A stretch of DNA of 64,000 nt from CAVTBX01 sp963733135 (GTDB lineage Bacteria; Actinomycetota; Thermoleophilia; Gaiellales; Gaiellaceae). The notes under the pieces were generated by a model. It worked only from the letters and a program-made list of their open reading frames with translations. It had not been told where the DNA came from and made no database searches. The DNA is taken from positions 186,001 through 250,000 of the forward strand of contig CAVTBX010000008.1 of NCBI GenBank assembly GCA_963733135.1. Direction: 5' to 3'. Shown in pieces: positions 32,392 through 41,732 of the stretch. The translations under genes were made by a program, and so were the position numbers. Positions within the stretch are counted from its first letter, which is position 1. Each line of letters begins with the position of its first letter.

Positions 32392-33408
32392 ATGCTCACG
32401 TTCGGCGTCACCGTCCTGCCCGACCCGCCCTACGCCCGCTTTCTCGAGCTGATCGGGCTCGCGGAGGAGCACGGGTTCGAGTACGGGTGGACGTATGACT
32501 CGCACATCCTCTGGCAGGAGTCGTACGCGACGCTGGCCCTCGCCGCCGACCGCACCGAGCGCATCAAGCTCGGTCACTTCGTGACGAACCCGGGCATCCG
32601 GGACGCGACGATCGCGGCGAGCTGGTACGCGACGATGCAGGACGTCTCGAACGGCCGCATGGTGATGGGCATCGGCCGCGGTGACTCCTCGCGGCGCGTC
32701 GTCGGCTTGAAGCCGGTGAAGGTCGCCGACTTCGAGGCACGTTGCGCGATGGTCAAGGAGCTCATGAACGGCCGGCCCGTGACGTGGAACGAGAAGAAGC
32801 TCCAGCTCACCTGGGTTCGCGACGAGCTGCCGGACATCGAGATGTGGATCGCCGGCTACGGCCCGAAGGCCCTGGCTGTCGCAGGCCGCGTCGGCGACGG
32901 CGTCATCATTCAGCTCGCCGACCCGCAGATCATCCAGTGGATCATGACGACGGCAAGGAGCGCGGCCGAGGAGGCCGGCCGCGACCCGAACGCGCTCAAG
33001 TGCATCGTGGGCGCCCCCAGCGTGATCGGCGACGACCTCGGGAAAGCACGCGAGCAGGTGCGCTGGTTCCCGGCCATGGTCTCGAACCACGTCATGGACT
33101 TGATCGAGAAGTACGGCTGGGAGTCCGAGATCCCGGCGGCGCTCACGGACTTCGTGAAGGCGCGCAAGTTCTACGACTACAAGGATCACAGCCGAGTCGG
33201 CGCGGCCCACGGCGAGTTCGTCACCGACGAGATCTGCGACCGCTTCTGCGTCCTCGGCACTCCCGAGCAGGCGAAGGAGAAGCTCCGCGAGCTCGAGTCC
33301 GTCGGCGTCGACCAGTTCAACATCTACCTGATGACCGAGGAGCAGGAAGAGACGCTCGAGGTCTACGGCCGCGAGATCATCCCGGAGTTCGCGAGCGTCG
33401 CGGCCTAA
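32392..33408 (+). CDS. F420-dependent LLM-class oxidoreductase
   Basis: A 338-residue TIM-barrel enzyme of the luciferase-like family, in the clade resembling TIGR03842-type proteins. LTFGVTVLPDPPYARFLELI, WTYDSHILWQE, LGHFVTNPGIRDATIAASW and VMGIGRGDSSRRVVGLKP are the family blocks; members use reduced F420 as hydride donor. The ATG at 32392 follows GGGAGG. I recall this clade being found beside hydantoinase genes in other genomes; here it lies 2 kb from the carbamoylase. Its reaction is unknown, but it would be a natural user of the F420 made by the 18-23 kb cluster. Confidence 0.88.
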   Translation: MLTFGVTVLPDPPYARFLELIGLAEEHGFEYGWTYDSHILWQESYATLALAADRTERIKLGHFVTNPGIRDATIAASWYATMQDVSNGRMVMGIGRGDSSRRVVGLKPVKVADFEARCAMVKELMNGRPVTWNEKKLQLTWVRDELPDIEMWIAGYGPKALAVAGRVGDGVIIQLADPQIIQWIMTTARSAAEEAGRDPNALKCIVGAPSVIGDDLGKAREQVRWFPAMVSNHVMDLIEKYGWESEIPAALTDFVKARKFYDYKDHSRVGAAHGEFVTDEICDRFCVLGTPEQAKEKLRELESVGVDQFNIYLMTEEQEETLEVYGREIIPEFASVAA

Positions 33409-33445
33409 CCGCGCTGAGCGCGCTGCGTCCTTAGGGACGAGGCAG

Positions 33446-34354
33446 GTGAGCTACCGGCGCGGAACCGCCGCACGGCTGGCCGCCCTCGCGGCGGCGCTCG
33501 TCGGTCTGCTCGCGCTCGTTGCGCTGGCGGCGCGAGCAGGCGTTCCGTGGTCGGGCACGAGCTCGGGCTCGGAGGGGCGCTCCCTCGCGCTCGTCGGCCG
33601 GCTCGTCCTCGACGCGCTCCTCGTCGCCTTCGCCGTGCTGCTCCTCGGTCTGTTTGTCGTTCGGATGCGTCGGCCGCAACTCGGCCTCGCTCGGGGCCCG
33701 GGGGACGAGGAGGAAGAGGACGAGGAGGACGCCGGCAGCCGCGCCGGCAAGCTCGTCCTGCAGGTTGCTCCCTACGTGCTGCTCGCCGCTGTTCTCCTCC
33801 TCACGCTCCTCTTCGCCCGTGAGGTCGACCGGCGCTTCCCGCGCGGCGAGCAACCGGCTCGGGGAACGGCCGAGGAGACGCCGCCCTCCGACAACCCCTC
33901 GATCGCTCCACCGGCCGACGCGGCGACGTGGGTTCTCGCCGTCGCGGGTGGGCTCGTAATCTTCGCGCTCGTTGCCGCGGGCGCCGTCCCGGCGGCTCGG
34001 CGACGGCTCGCTCTTCGCGGCGCCGACGTCGAGCACGAGGCGGAGGCAGTGGCCCGCATCCTCGACGAGTCGATCGACGACCTCCGCGCCGAGCCCGACC
34101 CGCGGCGGGCGGTGATCGCCGCCTACGCGCGGATGGAACGCGGCCTCGCGGCCCGAGGCTACGCACGGCGGCCCTCCGAGGCGCCGCTCGAGTACCTGGG
34201 ACGCCTCCTCCGTGAGCTCGGCGCCGACCGCGACCCCGCCCGCCGTCTCACGGCGCTCTTCGAGCGGGCGAAGTTCTCGAGCCGCGCCGTCGGCCCGGAG
34301 GCGAAGAGCGAGGCAATCGAGTGCCTCGGGGCGATTCGAGCGGGGCTCAGGTGA
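33446..34354 (+). CDS. membrane protein with C-terminal DUF4129
   Basis: A 302-residue protein: one N-terminal helix, a second at about 45-72, an acidic linker (GDEEEEDEEDAG), then two more helices, and a soluble C-terminal domain. The domain AVIAAYARMERGLAARGYAR followed by PLEYLGRLLRELG is DUF4129, typical of the membrane partner of transglutaminase-like or MoxR/DUF58 systems. The start is GTG at 33446. Its stop overlaps the next start (GTGA), so it opens the five-gene MoxR operon. Confidence 0.82.
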   Translation: MSYRRGTAARLAALAAALVGLLALVALAARAGVPWSGTSSGSEGRSLALVGRLVLDALLVAFAVLLLGLFVVRMRRPQLGLARGPGDEEEEDEEDAGSRAGKLVLQVAPYVLLAAVLLLTLLFAREVDRRFPRGEQPARGTAEETPPSDNPSIAPPADAATWVLAVAGGLVIFALVAAGAVPAARRRLALRGADVEHEAEAVARILDESIDDLRAEPDPRRAVIAAYARMERGLAARGYARRPSEAPLEYLGRLLRELGADRDPARRLTALFERAKFSSRAVGPEAKSEAIECLGAIRAGLR

Positions 34355-34863
34355 AGAGGCTCGTCCTCGCCGGCGGGCTCGTGCTCGTGCTGAGCGCTGC
34401 GCTCGCGGCCGTCGTCGTTGCCTTCCCGAGCCAGCGGACGCGCGCGGTCGCCGCGTACCTCCTCGCGCTCGGAATCCTCGGTGTCGCCGCCGCGCTCGCA
34501 GGTCTTCTGGGCGCCCGACGACGCAAGCGAAGTTCGTTCGAGGCTGCACTCGCGCTCAGGCCCTCGAGCCCGGATCGGCTGCGCGGGCTGGCGAGCGTCG
34601 AGAACGACTGCGTCCAGGGGCTTGCCAACCCGGTAGATCTCCACCGGCGGCTGAGACCGAGACTGCGCCGGGTCGCCGCGCAGCGCCTCGCCTCACGACA
34701 CGGGATCGACCTCGAGCGTAGGCCTGAAGCCGCTGAGGTGCTCCTCGGCGAGGAGACCTGGGAGCTCGTCCGTCCCGACCGGCCGCTCCCGGACGAGCTG
34801 ACCGGCCGGCGGATCGACGCAGACGAGCTCGGCCGCGTGCTCGACCGGCTGGAGGCCGTGTAG
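34351..34863 (+). CDS. membrane protein of the MoxR operon
   Basis: A 170-residue protein with two N-terminal helices (VKRLVLAGGLVLVLSAALAA and AVAAYLLALGILGVAAALAG) and a soluble tail of about 110 residues (GLASVENDCVQGLANPVDLH, RRLRPRLRRVAAQRLASRHG). The start overlaps the DUF4129 stop by four bases and its stop abuts the MoxR ATG. No family is recognised. Its place in this operon suggests a structural part of the MoxR/DUF58 assembly. Confidence 0.75.
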   Translation: MKRLVLAGGLVLVLSAALAAVVVAFPSQRTRAVAAYLLALGILGVAAALAGLLGARRRKRSSFEAALALRPSSPDRLRGLASVENDCVQGLANPVDLHRRLRPRLRRVAAQRLASRHGIDLERRPEAAEVLLGEETWELVRPDRPLPDELTGRRIDADELGRVLDRLEAV

Positions 34864-35834
<971 letters not shown>

Positions 35835-35838
<4 letters not shown>

Positions 35839-37103
35839 CCGCAGCGCCCACGCCGAAGCTGCTCGGCTACGTGGCGCTCGCGGCGGCCGGGCTGCTCGCG
35901 GCGCTCGTCCTCGGCCGGCCGGAGCTCGCGGTGGTCGCGGCGCCCTTCGCACTCGTCGCGGGACTCGGGCTGGCGTTCGCACGCCGGCCGTCTCTCGAGC
36001 TCGAGGTCGAGTCGGAGCGAGACCGCGCGCTCCAAGGCGAGACACTCGGCCTGACCGTCCACGCTCGGAGCGACGTGCGTCTCGAAGCCCTCGAGCTCCT
36101 GGTGCACGTCCCCACCGGTCTCGCGATCGAGGAAGGAGCGCTCGCGGTTGCCTTACCGGCCGAGGACGAACGGGCGCTGCGGCTCGGCCTTCGCTGCGAT
36201 CGCTGGGGCGCCTACCGCCCGGGCCCGCTCCTCGCCCGCGCCCGTGACCCGCTCGGGCTCTTCGAGTTCGAGACTCGCGCGCCCGTACCTGGTCCGCTCC
36301 GCGTCTATCCGCACGAGGAAACGCTTCGCCGTGTGATCCGACCGGCCGAGACGCAGACGTTCACGGGTAACGAGGTCGCGCGTCTCAGAGGCGACGGCAT
36401 CGAGTTCGCCGACATGCGGCCGTTCGTGCCCGGTGACCGCGTGCGGCGGATCAACTGGCGTGCGAGCGCCCGCCGCGACGAGCTCTGGGTGAACGAGTCG
36501 CACCCGGAGCGGAACGCGGACGTGATCGTCTTCCTCGACACCTTCGCCGAGGCCCGGCACGAGGCGGCCGGGACGCTCGACCTCGCGGTTCGCGCCGCGT
36601 CCGCGCTTGCGTCCCGTTACCTGGCCCGAAACGACCGCGTCGGTCTCGTGTCGTTCGGCGGGATCCTGCGCTGGCTCGTGCCCTCGATGGGCCGCACCCA
36701 GGTGTACAGGATCGTGGACGCGCTCCTCGACACCGAGGTCGCCCTCTCGTACGCGTGGAAGGGCGTCGACGTCATCCCGCCCCGCACGCTCCCGCCTCAT
36801 GCGCTCGTGCTCGCGCTGACGCCGCTCCTCGACGAGCGGACGACCACAGCGCTCCTCGACATGCGGGCCCGAGGCTTCGACCTGGCGATCGTCGACATCT
36901 CGCCGCTTCCCTTCGTCGGGCCTGGTCGCACGGAGGCAGAACGGCTGGCCCGACGCCTCTGGCGTCTCGAGCGCGACGTGATCCGCCACCGCTATCGGCA
37001 GCTCGGCGTCGCCGTCGCGGAGTGGCGTGATGACCATCCCTTCGGAGGAGCGATCGAGGAGGTGACGGCATTCCGGCGCGCGGCCAGAACGGTCTTCGCG
37101 TAG
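35835..37103 (+). CDS. DUF58 protein
   Basis: A 422-residue membrane-anchored protein: two N-terminal helices, a beta-rich region (LELEVESERDRALQGETLGL), then the DUF58 core GDGIEFADMRPFVPGDRVRR, INWRASARRDELWVNE, and a von-Willebrand-like domain starting NADVIVFLDTF. The GTG at 35835 overlaps the MoxR stop by four bases. DUF58 proteins are the usual clients or partners of MoxR ATPases; the cellular job is not settled. Confidence 0.9.
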
Positions 37104-37124
37104 GCACGGCCGCGGCGGCGCTTC

Positions 37125-37607
37125 GTGATCCTCGCGGCCGTTGGTGCCTACGCGGGGCTTGCCGCCGCCCGGTGGCAGGGGGCGTGCGCGGGCCTCTCGG
37201 TTGCGTCGATTGTCGTCCTGGCAGCAGCGGTGGCGAAGCGGCGGGCCGCCGTGATCCCCCCGGCGATCGCGCTCGCGGCTTCGGCCTACGGCGTCGCGGT
37301 GGCGAGCCGAGATCCGGAGCTCGACCGAGCCGCGGTCGTCGTCGCGGCGCTCCTCCTCGTGGCCGCTGAGCTCGGCTTCTGGTCGGTCGAGCTGGCGGCG
37401 CCGGTTCGCTATGAGGCCCGGATCCTGACCCGACGCGCGGCGCTGGTCGCCGCGCTCGGGCTCGGCGCACTCGCGACGTCAGGCGTGATCGCCCTCGCGG
37501 CGTCGCAGGAGGCCGACCGCAGCCTCGTACTCCAGGGCCTCGGCGTCGCCGCAGCCGTCGCGATCGTCGGGCTCATCGTTGGACTCGTCGCGGCAGCGCG
37601 GTCCTAG
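37125..37607 (+). CDS. multi-pass membrane protein, last of MoxR operon
   Basis: A 160-residue protein with four or five hydrophobic helices and very few charged residues apart from KRR and RDPELDR. The start is GTG at 37125, 21 bases after the DUF58 stop. No family is recognised. Its location suggests a role with the MoxR/DUF58 complex in the membrane, but it may be independent. Confidence 0.65.
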   Translation: MILAAVGAYAGLAAARWQGACAGLSVASIVVLAAAVAKRRAAVIPPAIALAASAYGVAVASRDPELDRAAVVVAALLLVAAELGFWSVELAAPVRYEARILTRRAALVAALGLGALATSGVIALAASQEADRSLVLQGLGVAAAVAIVGLIVGLVAAARS

Positions 37608-37668
37608 CGCTGCTGGACGCCGGCCGCCAAACGCTGCTCTAATCCGCCTTTACCCGAGAGGAGCAGCC

Positions 37669-37968
37669 ATGGAAGACGAGTTCGTGGTCTGGGTCACGAC
37701 GCGGCGCCTGAAGCGCGGCTCCTACGAGGACTTTCGCGCTGCCTGGCGCCCGCGCGAGTTTCCCGAGGGGATGATCCGCGCCTTCGAGGGCTACTCCTCG
37801 GCGAACGACGAGGTCGTCGGCGTGTCGGTGTGGAACTCCGAGGAGTCTCGGGAGCGCTACCGGCTCTCCGAGGTCGAGTCAGAGCGACGGCGGGCCATGG
37901 CTCCGTTCGTCCTCGAGGAGCGCGGCGGCCTCTACAAGGCGCGCGAGCTCCGGATCCCGTGGCGCTAG
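37669..37968 (+). CDS. small ABM-fold-like protein
   Basis: A 99-residue protein with the dimeric alpha-beta barrel pattern: EDEFVVWVTTRRLKRGSYED, FRAAWRPREFPEGMIRAFEG and VVGVSVWNSEESRERYRLSE. The ATG at 37669 has GAGAGGAG upstream. It resembles stress-responsive or ABM-type proteins in layout, but no catalytic residue can be named. It lies alone between the MoxR operon and the acetyltransferase gene. Confidence 0.7.
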   Translation: MEDEFVVWVTTRRLKRGSYEDFRAAWRPREFPEGMIRAFEGYSSANDEVVGVSVWNSEESRERYRLSEVESERRRAMAPFVLEERGGLYKARELRIPWR

Positions 37969-38010
37969 CGGGGCCCCGTTCTCGCATAGCGGTGTGTTTG
38001 ACTGCTGCTG

Positions 38011-38520
38011 ATGCCGCAAGTAAGGCCTGAGGCGCCGGGGGACGCCGGCGCCGTTCGAGAGGTCCATGAGCGCGCCTTCGCTCCATCGCATGCGGAGGCG
38101 AACCTGGTTGATGCGCTGCGTGCCTCGCCGGATTACGTCTCGGAGCTTTGCCTGGTGGCGCTCCGTGACAACGACATCGTCGGCCACATCGCATTCAGCC
38201 GGGCGCGCGTGGACTCCTGCCATCCGGTGCTGGCGCTCGCCCCGATGGGCGTCCTCCCTGAGCACCAGCGGCAGGGCGTGGGGTCTGCGCTCGTTGCGGA
38301 GGGACTCCGGCGGGCCCGCGAAACGGACTTCCCATTGGTCGTCGTGCTTGGGCATCCGGCCTATTACCCGCGGTTTGGTTTCGAGCCAGCGGACGCTCTG
38401 GGCGTCACTGCCCCGTTCGCGGCGTCCGCGGCGGCGTGGATGGCCTATCGGCTGCCCGCCTACCGACCTGATGCGCGCGGCACCGTCGCGTATCCAGAAG
38501 CGTTCACCGGCTTGACCTGA
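38011..38520 (+). CDS. GNAT-family N-acetyltransferase (YhbS-like)
   Basis: A 169-residue acetyl-CoA-dependent acyltransferase. The GNAT core is seen as DNDIVGHIAFSRARVD, then LAPMGVLPEHQRQGVGSALV where the QRQGVGSAL loop binds the pyrophosphate of acetyl-CoA. VVVLGHPAYYPRFGFEPADA near residue 115 is the hallmark of the YhbS-like subgroup. The substrate is unknown. Confidence 0.88.
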   Translation: MPQVRPEAPGDAGAVREVHERAFAPSHAEANLVDALRASPDYVSELCLVALRDNDIVGHIAFSRARVDSCHPVLALAPMGVLPEHQRQGVGSALVAEGLRRARETDFPLVVVLGHPAYYPRFGFEPADALGVTAPFAASAAAWMAYRLPAYRPDARGTVAYPEAFTGLT

Positions 38521-38567
38521 ACTAGGAGGGTTTGGCGAACGTCATACCGCAATGCGGCGGGCGTGGC

Positions 38568-40037
38568 CTAGCCCTTCGCGGGCTTCGGCCAGCGCGTGGT
38601 GACGACCTTCGACTCCGTGAAGAAGTAGACGCCGTCCATGCCCGTCGCGTGCAGGTCGCCGTAGAACGACCCTTTCCAGCCTGCGAACGGGAAGAAGGCC
38701 ATCGCGGCCGGCACCGGGATGTTGATCCCGACCATCCCGGCCGTGACCCGCCGCCGGAACTCGCGGGCGACGCCGCCGTCCCGCGTAAAGATGCAGGTCG
38801 CATTCCCGAACTCGTTTCGCGCGATGACGTCAAGCGCCTCGTCGAGCGAGTCGAGCCGCTCGACCGAGAGGACGGGCCCGAAGATCTCCTCCTGCGCCAC
38901 CTTCATCTCGGGCTTCACGTCATCGAGGATCGTCGGGCCTAGGAAGAAGCCGCCGTTCTCGCTCTCCTGCCGGCCGTCGACGAGGAGACGCGCACCCTCG
39001 CGCTCTCCCAGCTCGATGTACTCGGTGATCCGCATGCGGGCGCGGTCGGTCGTGACGGGCGTGATCGCGTTGCCGGGATCGAGACCGGAGCCGATCGCGG
39101 ACCGCTTCGCCTCCTCGACGAGGCGCTCGACGAGCTCGTCGCCGACCGAGCCGACCGCAGCGGCCACGCTTCCCGCCAGACAGCGCTGGCCCGCATTCGA
39201 GAACGCGGACGAGAAGAGCCCCGGCACCGCGAGGTCGAGGTCGGCGTCCGGCATGACGACGATGTGGTTCTTGGCCCCGGCAAGCGCCTGCACGCGCTTC
39301 CCGGCCGCGGCCGAGCGGGCGTAGACGTGCTTGGCGACGGGCGCCGAGCCGACAAAGGAAACCGCGCGGATGAGCGGGTGGTCGCAGATCGCGTTCACGG
39401 CGTCGGCGGCGCCGTGGACGATGTTGAAGACGCCCGGTGGCAGGCCCGCCTCCTCGAAGAGCTCTGCGAGCCGGATCGACGAGAGCGGCGTACGCTCGGA
39501 CGGCTTCAGGATGTACGTGTTGCCGGCCGCGATCGCAATCGGCGCTGTCCAGAGCGGCACCATCGCGGGAAAGTTGAAGGGCGTGATCGCCGCGACCACG
39601 CCGAGCGGGTGCCGAAAGAGCTCCGTATCCACGCCGCGGGAAACCTGCTCGACGGTGCCGCCCTGCATGAGCGTCGGCATTCCCGCAGCGAACTCGATGA
39701 CGTCGATGCCACGCCGCACCTCGCCGCGGCCTTCCTGGATCGACTTCCCGTTCTCGCGGACCACGAGCTCGCCGAGCTCGTCGAGGTTCTGCTCGTAGAG
39801 GTGCTGGAGGCGGAACATGACCCGGGCGCGCTCCATCACGGGCGTGTCCGACCACTCGCGCCACGCCTCGTGGGCGATCCGGGCGGCCCGGTCGACGTCG
39901 TCGGCGCCCGAGATCGGGACTCGCGCGAGCGCTTCGCCGCTTGCCGGGTCGAGCACGTCCTGCATGTCGTCGGTCTGCGGCGCGACCCACTCTCCGCCGA
40001 TCCAGTTGTCGAGCTGCCTCGCCTCGGTGACCGCCAT
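38568..40037 (-). CDS. mmsA: methylmalonate-semialdehyde dehydrogenase (CoA-acylating)
   Basis: Oxidises malonate or methylmalonate semialdehyde to acetyl- or propionyl-CoA, in valine, inositol and pyrimidine breakdown. The 489-residue protein has the aldehyde-dehydrogenase fold. The catalytic cysteine is in NAGQRCLAGS near residue 280. At the position of the usual general-base Glu it has Asn (LAGAKNHIVVMPDADLD), the distinguishing mark of the CoA-dependent MmsA group. The C-terminus GMVGINIPVPAAMAFFPFAG fits too. Beta-alanine or aminoisobutyrate from the hydantoinase route could feed it through a transaminase not seen here (inference). Confidence 0.92.
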   Translation of the reverse strand: MAVTEARQLDNWIGGEWVAPQTDDMQDVLDPASGEALARVPISGADDVDRAARIAHEAWREWSDTPVMERARVMFRLQHLYEQNLDELGELVVRENGKSIQEGRGEVRRGIDVIEFAAGMPTLMQGGTVEQVSRGVDTELFRHPLGVVAAITPFNFPAMVPLWTAPIAIAAGNTYILKPSERTPLSSIRLAELFEEAGLPPGVFNIVHGAADAVNAICDHPLIRAVSFVGSAPVAKHVYARSAAAGKRVQALAGAKNHIVVMPDADLDLAVPGLFSSAFSNAGQRCLAGSVAAAVGSVGDELVERLVEEAKRSAIGSGLDPGNAITPVTTDRARMRITEYIELGEREGARLLVDGRQESENGGFFLGPTILDDVKPEMKVAQEEIFGPVLSVERLDSLDEALDVIARNEFGNATCIFTRDGGVAREFRRRVTAGMVGINIPVPAAMAFFPFAGWKGSFYGDLHATGMDGVYFFTESKVVTTRWPKPAKG

Positions 40038-40075
40038 CGGTGCTCCTTCCGTCGCTCCGAGGCCAGCTTATCGAG

Positions 40076-41728
40076 CTACACATCGCAATCGCCCGGATCC
40101 ACGGGGCTCACCGTCCCCGGCGTCTCGCCGGGCACGAAGAGCGTGATCCTGCCGTCCGTCTCGACAGGTCTCCAGCCGGCGCCGACGAGCCCGGCCTCGG
40201 CAAGGCGGGCCGCGCGCGGCTCGCCCAGGAAGTCGTAGAGCCCGCGGTGGAGGAGGATGGAGCCGATGCCGAGCTGCTCCAACGCGGCCGGGTCGTCCGG
40301 CCGCCACACTCCGCAGTTGAGGCGCCTCCAGCGCGCGTTGAACGCGGCCTGCTCCTTGGGCCGTGCGCTCGCGTAACCGCCGGGGCGCTCGCGCGGCTCC
40401 TGCATCGAGTAGTGGAGGTATGGGCTCCCGAAGACGCTCTCGACGATCGGCAACTCGAGCACGCGGCCGGAGCCGAGGGAGGCGTGTGCCGCATTGTCGG
40501 GATCGGCAGCGGTGGCCCGGAGCGGCCAGACGGTGAGATCGGCCGCCACGAGCACGACGAGCGCTGCGGCGACGGCGAGAGCGGCGCGGGCCCGAAACTG
40601 CCGCAAGATGGCCGCGACCGCGAACGCCGCGAGCCCGGCCAGCGCGAGGTCCGCGATCGGCATCAGGCGGCCCGGCACGCGCGGGTAGCGAAGCGGCGGG
40701 ACGACCGTACGGGCCGCCTCGTACACGGGCGTGTTCGTCCCGAGCGCCAGCAGCGCAGGCAGGAGCACTGCGAGACCGAGGAGCGCCGCGAGCCAGGGGC
40801 TGCGCCGCCAGAGCACGACGAGACCGGCGAGGGCAAGGAACGGCAAGAGCCAGCCGGCGTAGACGAAGTCCTCCAGCCCGCGCTCGCGCGTCCGATCCAC
40901 GAAGTCGAACCACGACGCCTGGTAGGTCTCGACCTCGGCAAGCGTCCGGCCTCCCGACTCCGTCGAGCCGCTGATCACGAGCGCGTTGACGAGGAGCCCG
41001 GCACCCACTCCGGCCAGGGCGCCGCCGACCGTCCAGGTGAACGGCACGAGCCGGTACCGCACCGCCGCGTAGGCGAGCACGAAGGGGATCGCGCCGAGCG
41101 CAAGATGAATCTGGCCGGACAGTGGGATCGAGAGAACGGCGAGCGCGGCGAGCGCGCCCCACGCATGGCGGGCGCGCCGAGTCGCCGCCGAGCGAGAGCG
41201 CTCGATCCCGAGCAGCGCGAGCGGCAGGAACACAGCCGCCCAGCCGAGGAGATGCCCGCCGCTCTGTGCCAGTCGGTACGGCGCAAGCTCGAATGCAAGC
41301 GCACCGACCAGCGCGGCACCCACGGGCAGGTCGAGCGCGCGGAGCCACCCATAGGTCACGACGCCGGCGAGAGCGACGACGGCGATCAGGAGCAGGTTCC
41401 AGGCGAGCACGTGCCCGAAGGCCGCGTAGAGCGGCCAGAAGGCGAGCCCGTAGGGCCAGCCGCCGAAGACGACGCGCGGCTCGACGAGCGGTTGGAAGCT
41501 GTACGGGTCGATCCACGGCGCGGCGCCCGCCTCGAGCTGATGCCCGACGAGCCAAAACCACCAGCTCGTCTGGAGGTGGTCGCCGACCGCGGCTTCGCCG
41601 TAGCCTGGTAGCCCGGTCGAGAGGAAGGACGAGCCGAGCGTCCCGAGCTCGTTCCCCACGGAGGCGACGGCCGCGGCGGCGAAGATGAGGCCGAGGCCGA
41701 GCCGCCTCAGGCGTTCGTGAGCGCGCAT
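40076..41728 (-). CDS. GT-C-like multi-pass membrane protein
   Basis: A 550-residue protein with about eleven membrane helices and a C-terminal soluble part. An early extracytoplasmic loop GEAAVGDHLQTSWWFWLVGH and DPYSFQPLVEPRVVFGGWPY, placed after helix 1, recall the substrate-binding loop of lipid-linked-sugar (GT-C) glycosyltransferases, though the usual acidic DE pair is not clear. PPLRYPRVPGRLMPIADLAL occurs before the last helices. The ATG at 41728 is chosen because the longer frame upstream overlaps the divergent gene. Only four bases separate it from that gene's GTG. Confidence 0.7.
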   Translation of the reverse strand: MRAHERLRRLGLGLIFAAAAVASVGNELGTLGSSFLSTGLPGYGEAAVGDHLQTSWWFWLVGHQLEAGAAPWIDPYSFQPLVEPRVVFGGWPYGLAFWPLYAAFGHVLAWNLLLIAVVALAGVVTYGWLRALDLPVGAALVGALAFELAPYRLAQSGGHLLGWAAVFLPLALLGIERSRSAATRRARHAWGALAALAVLSIPLSGQIHLALGAIPFVLAYAAVRYRLVPFTWTVGGALAGVGAGLLVNALVISGSTESGGRTLAEVETYQASWFDFVDRTRERGLEDFVYAGWLLPFLALAGLVVLWRRSPWLAALLGLAVLLPALLALGTNTPVYEAARTVVPPLRYPRVPGRLMPIADLALAGLAAFAVAAILRQFRARAALAVAAALVVLVAADLTVWPLRATAADPDNAAHASLGSGRVLELPIVESVFGSPYLHYSMQEPRERPGGYASARPKEQAAFNARWRRLNCGVWRPDDPAALEQLGIGSILLHRGLYDFLGEPRAARLAEAGLVGAGWRPVETDGRITLFVPGETPGTVSPVDPGDCDV

Positions 41729-41732
41729 CCGC

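Noticed and set aside
39264..41611. Long plus-strand frames opposite mmsA and the GT-C gene
   Set aside because: Antisense to well-identified proteins. No domains.
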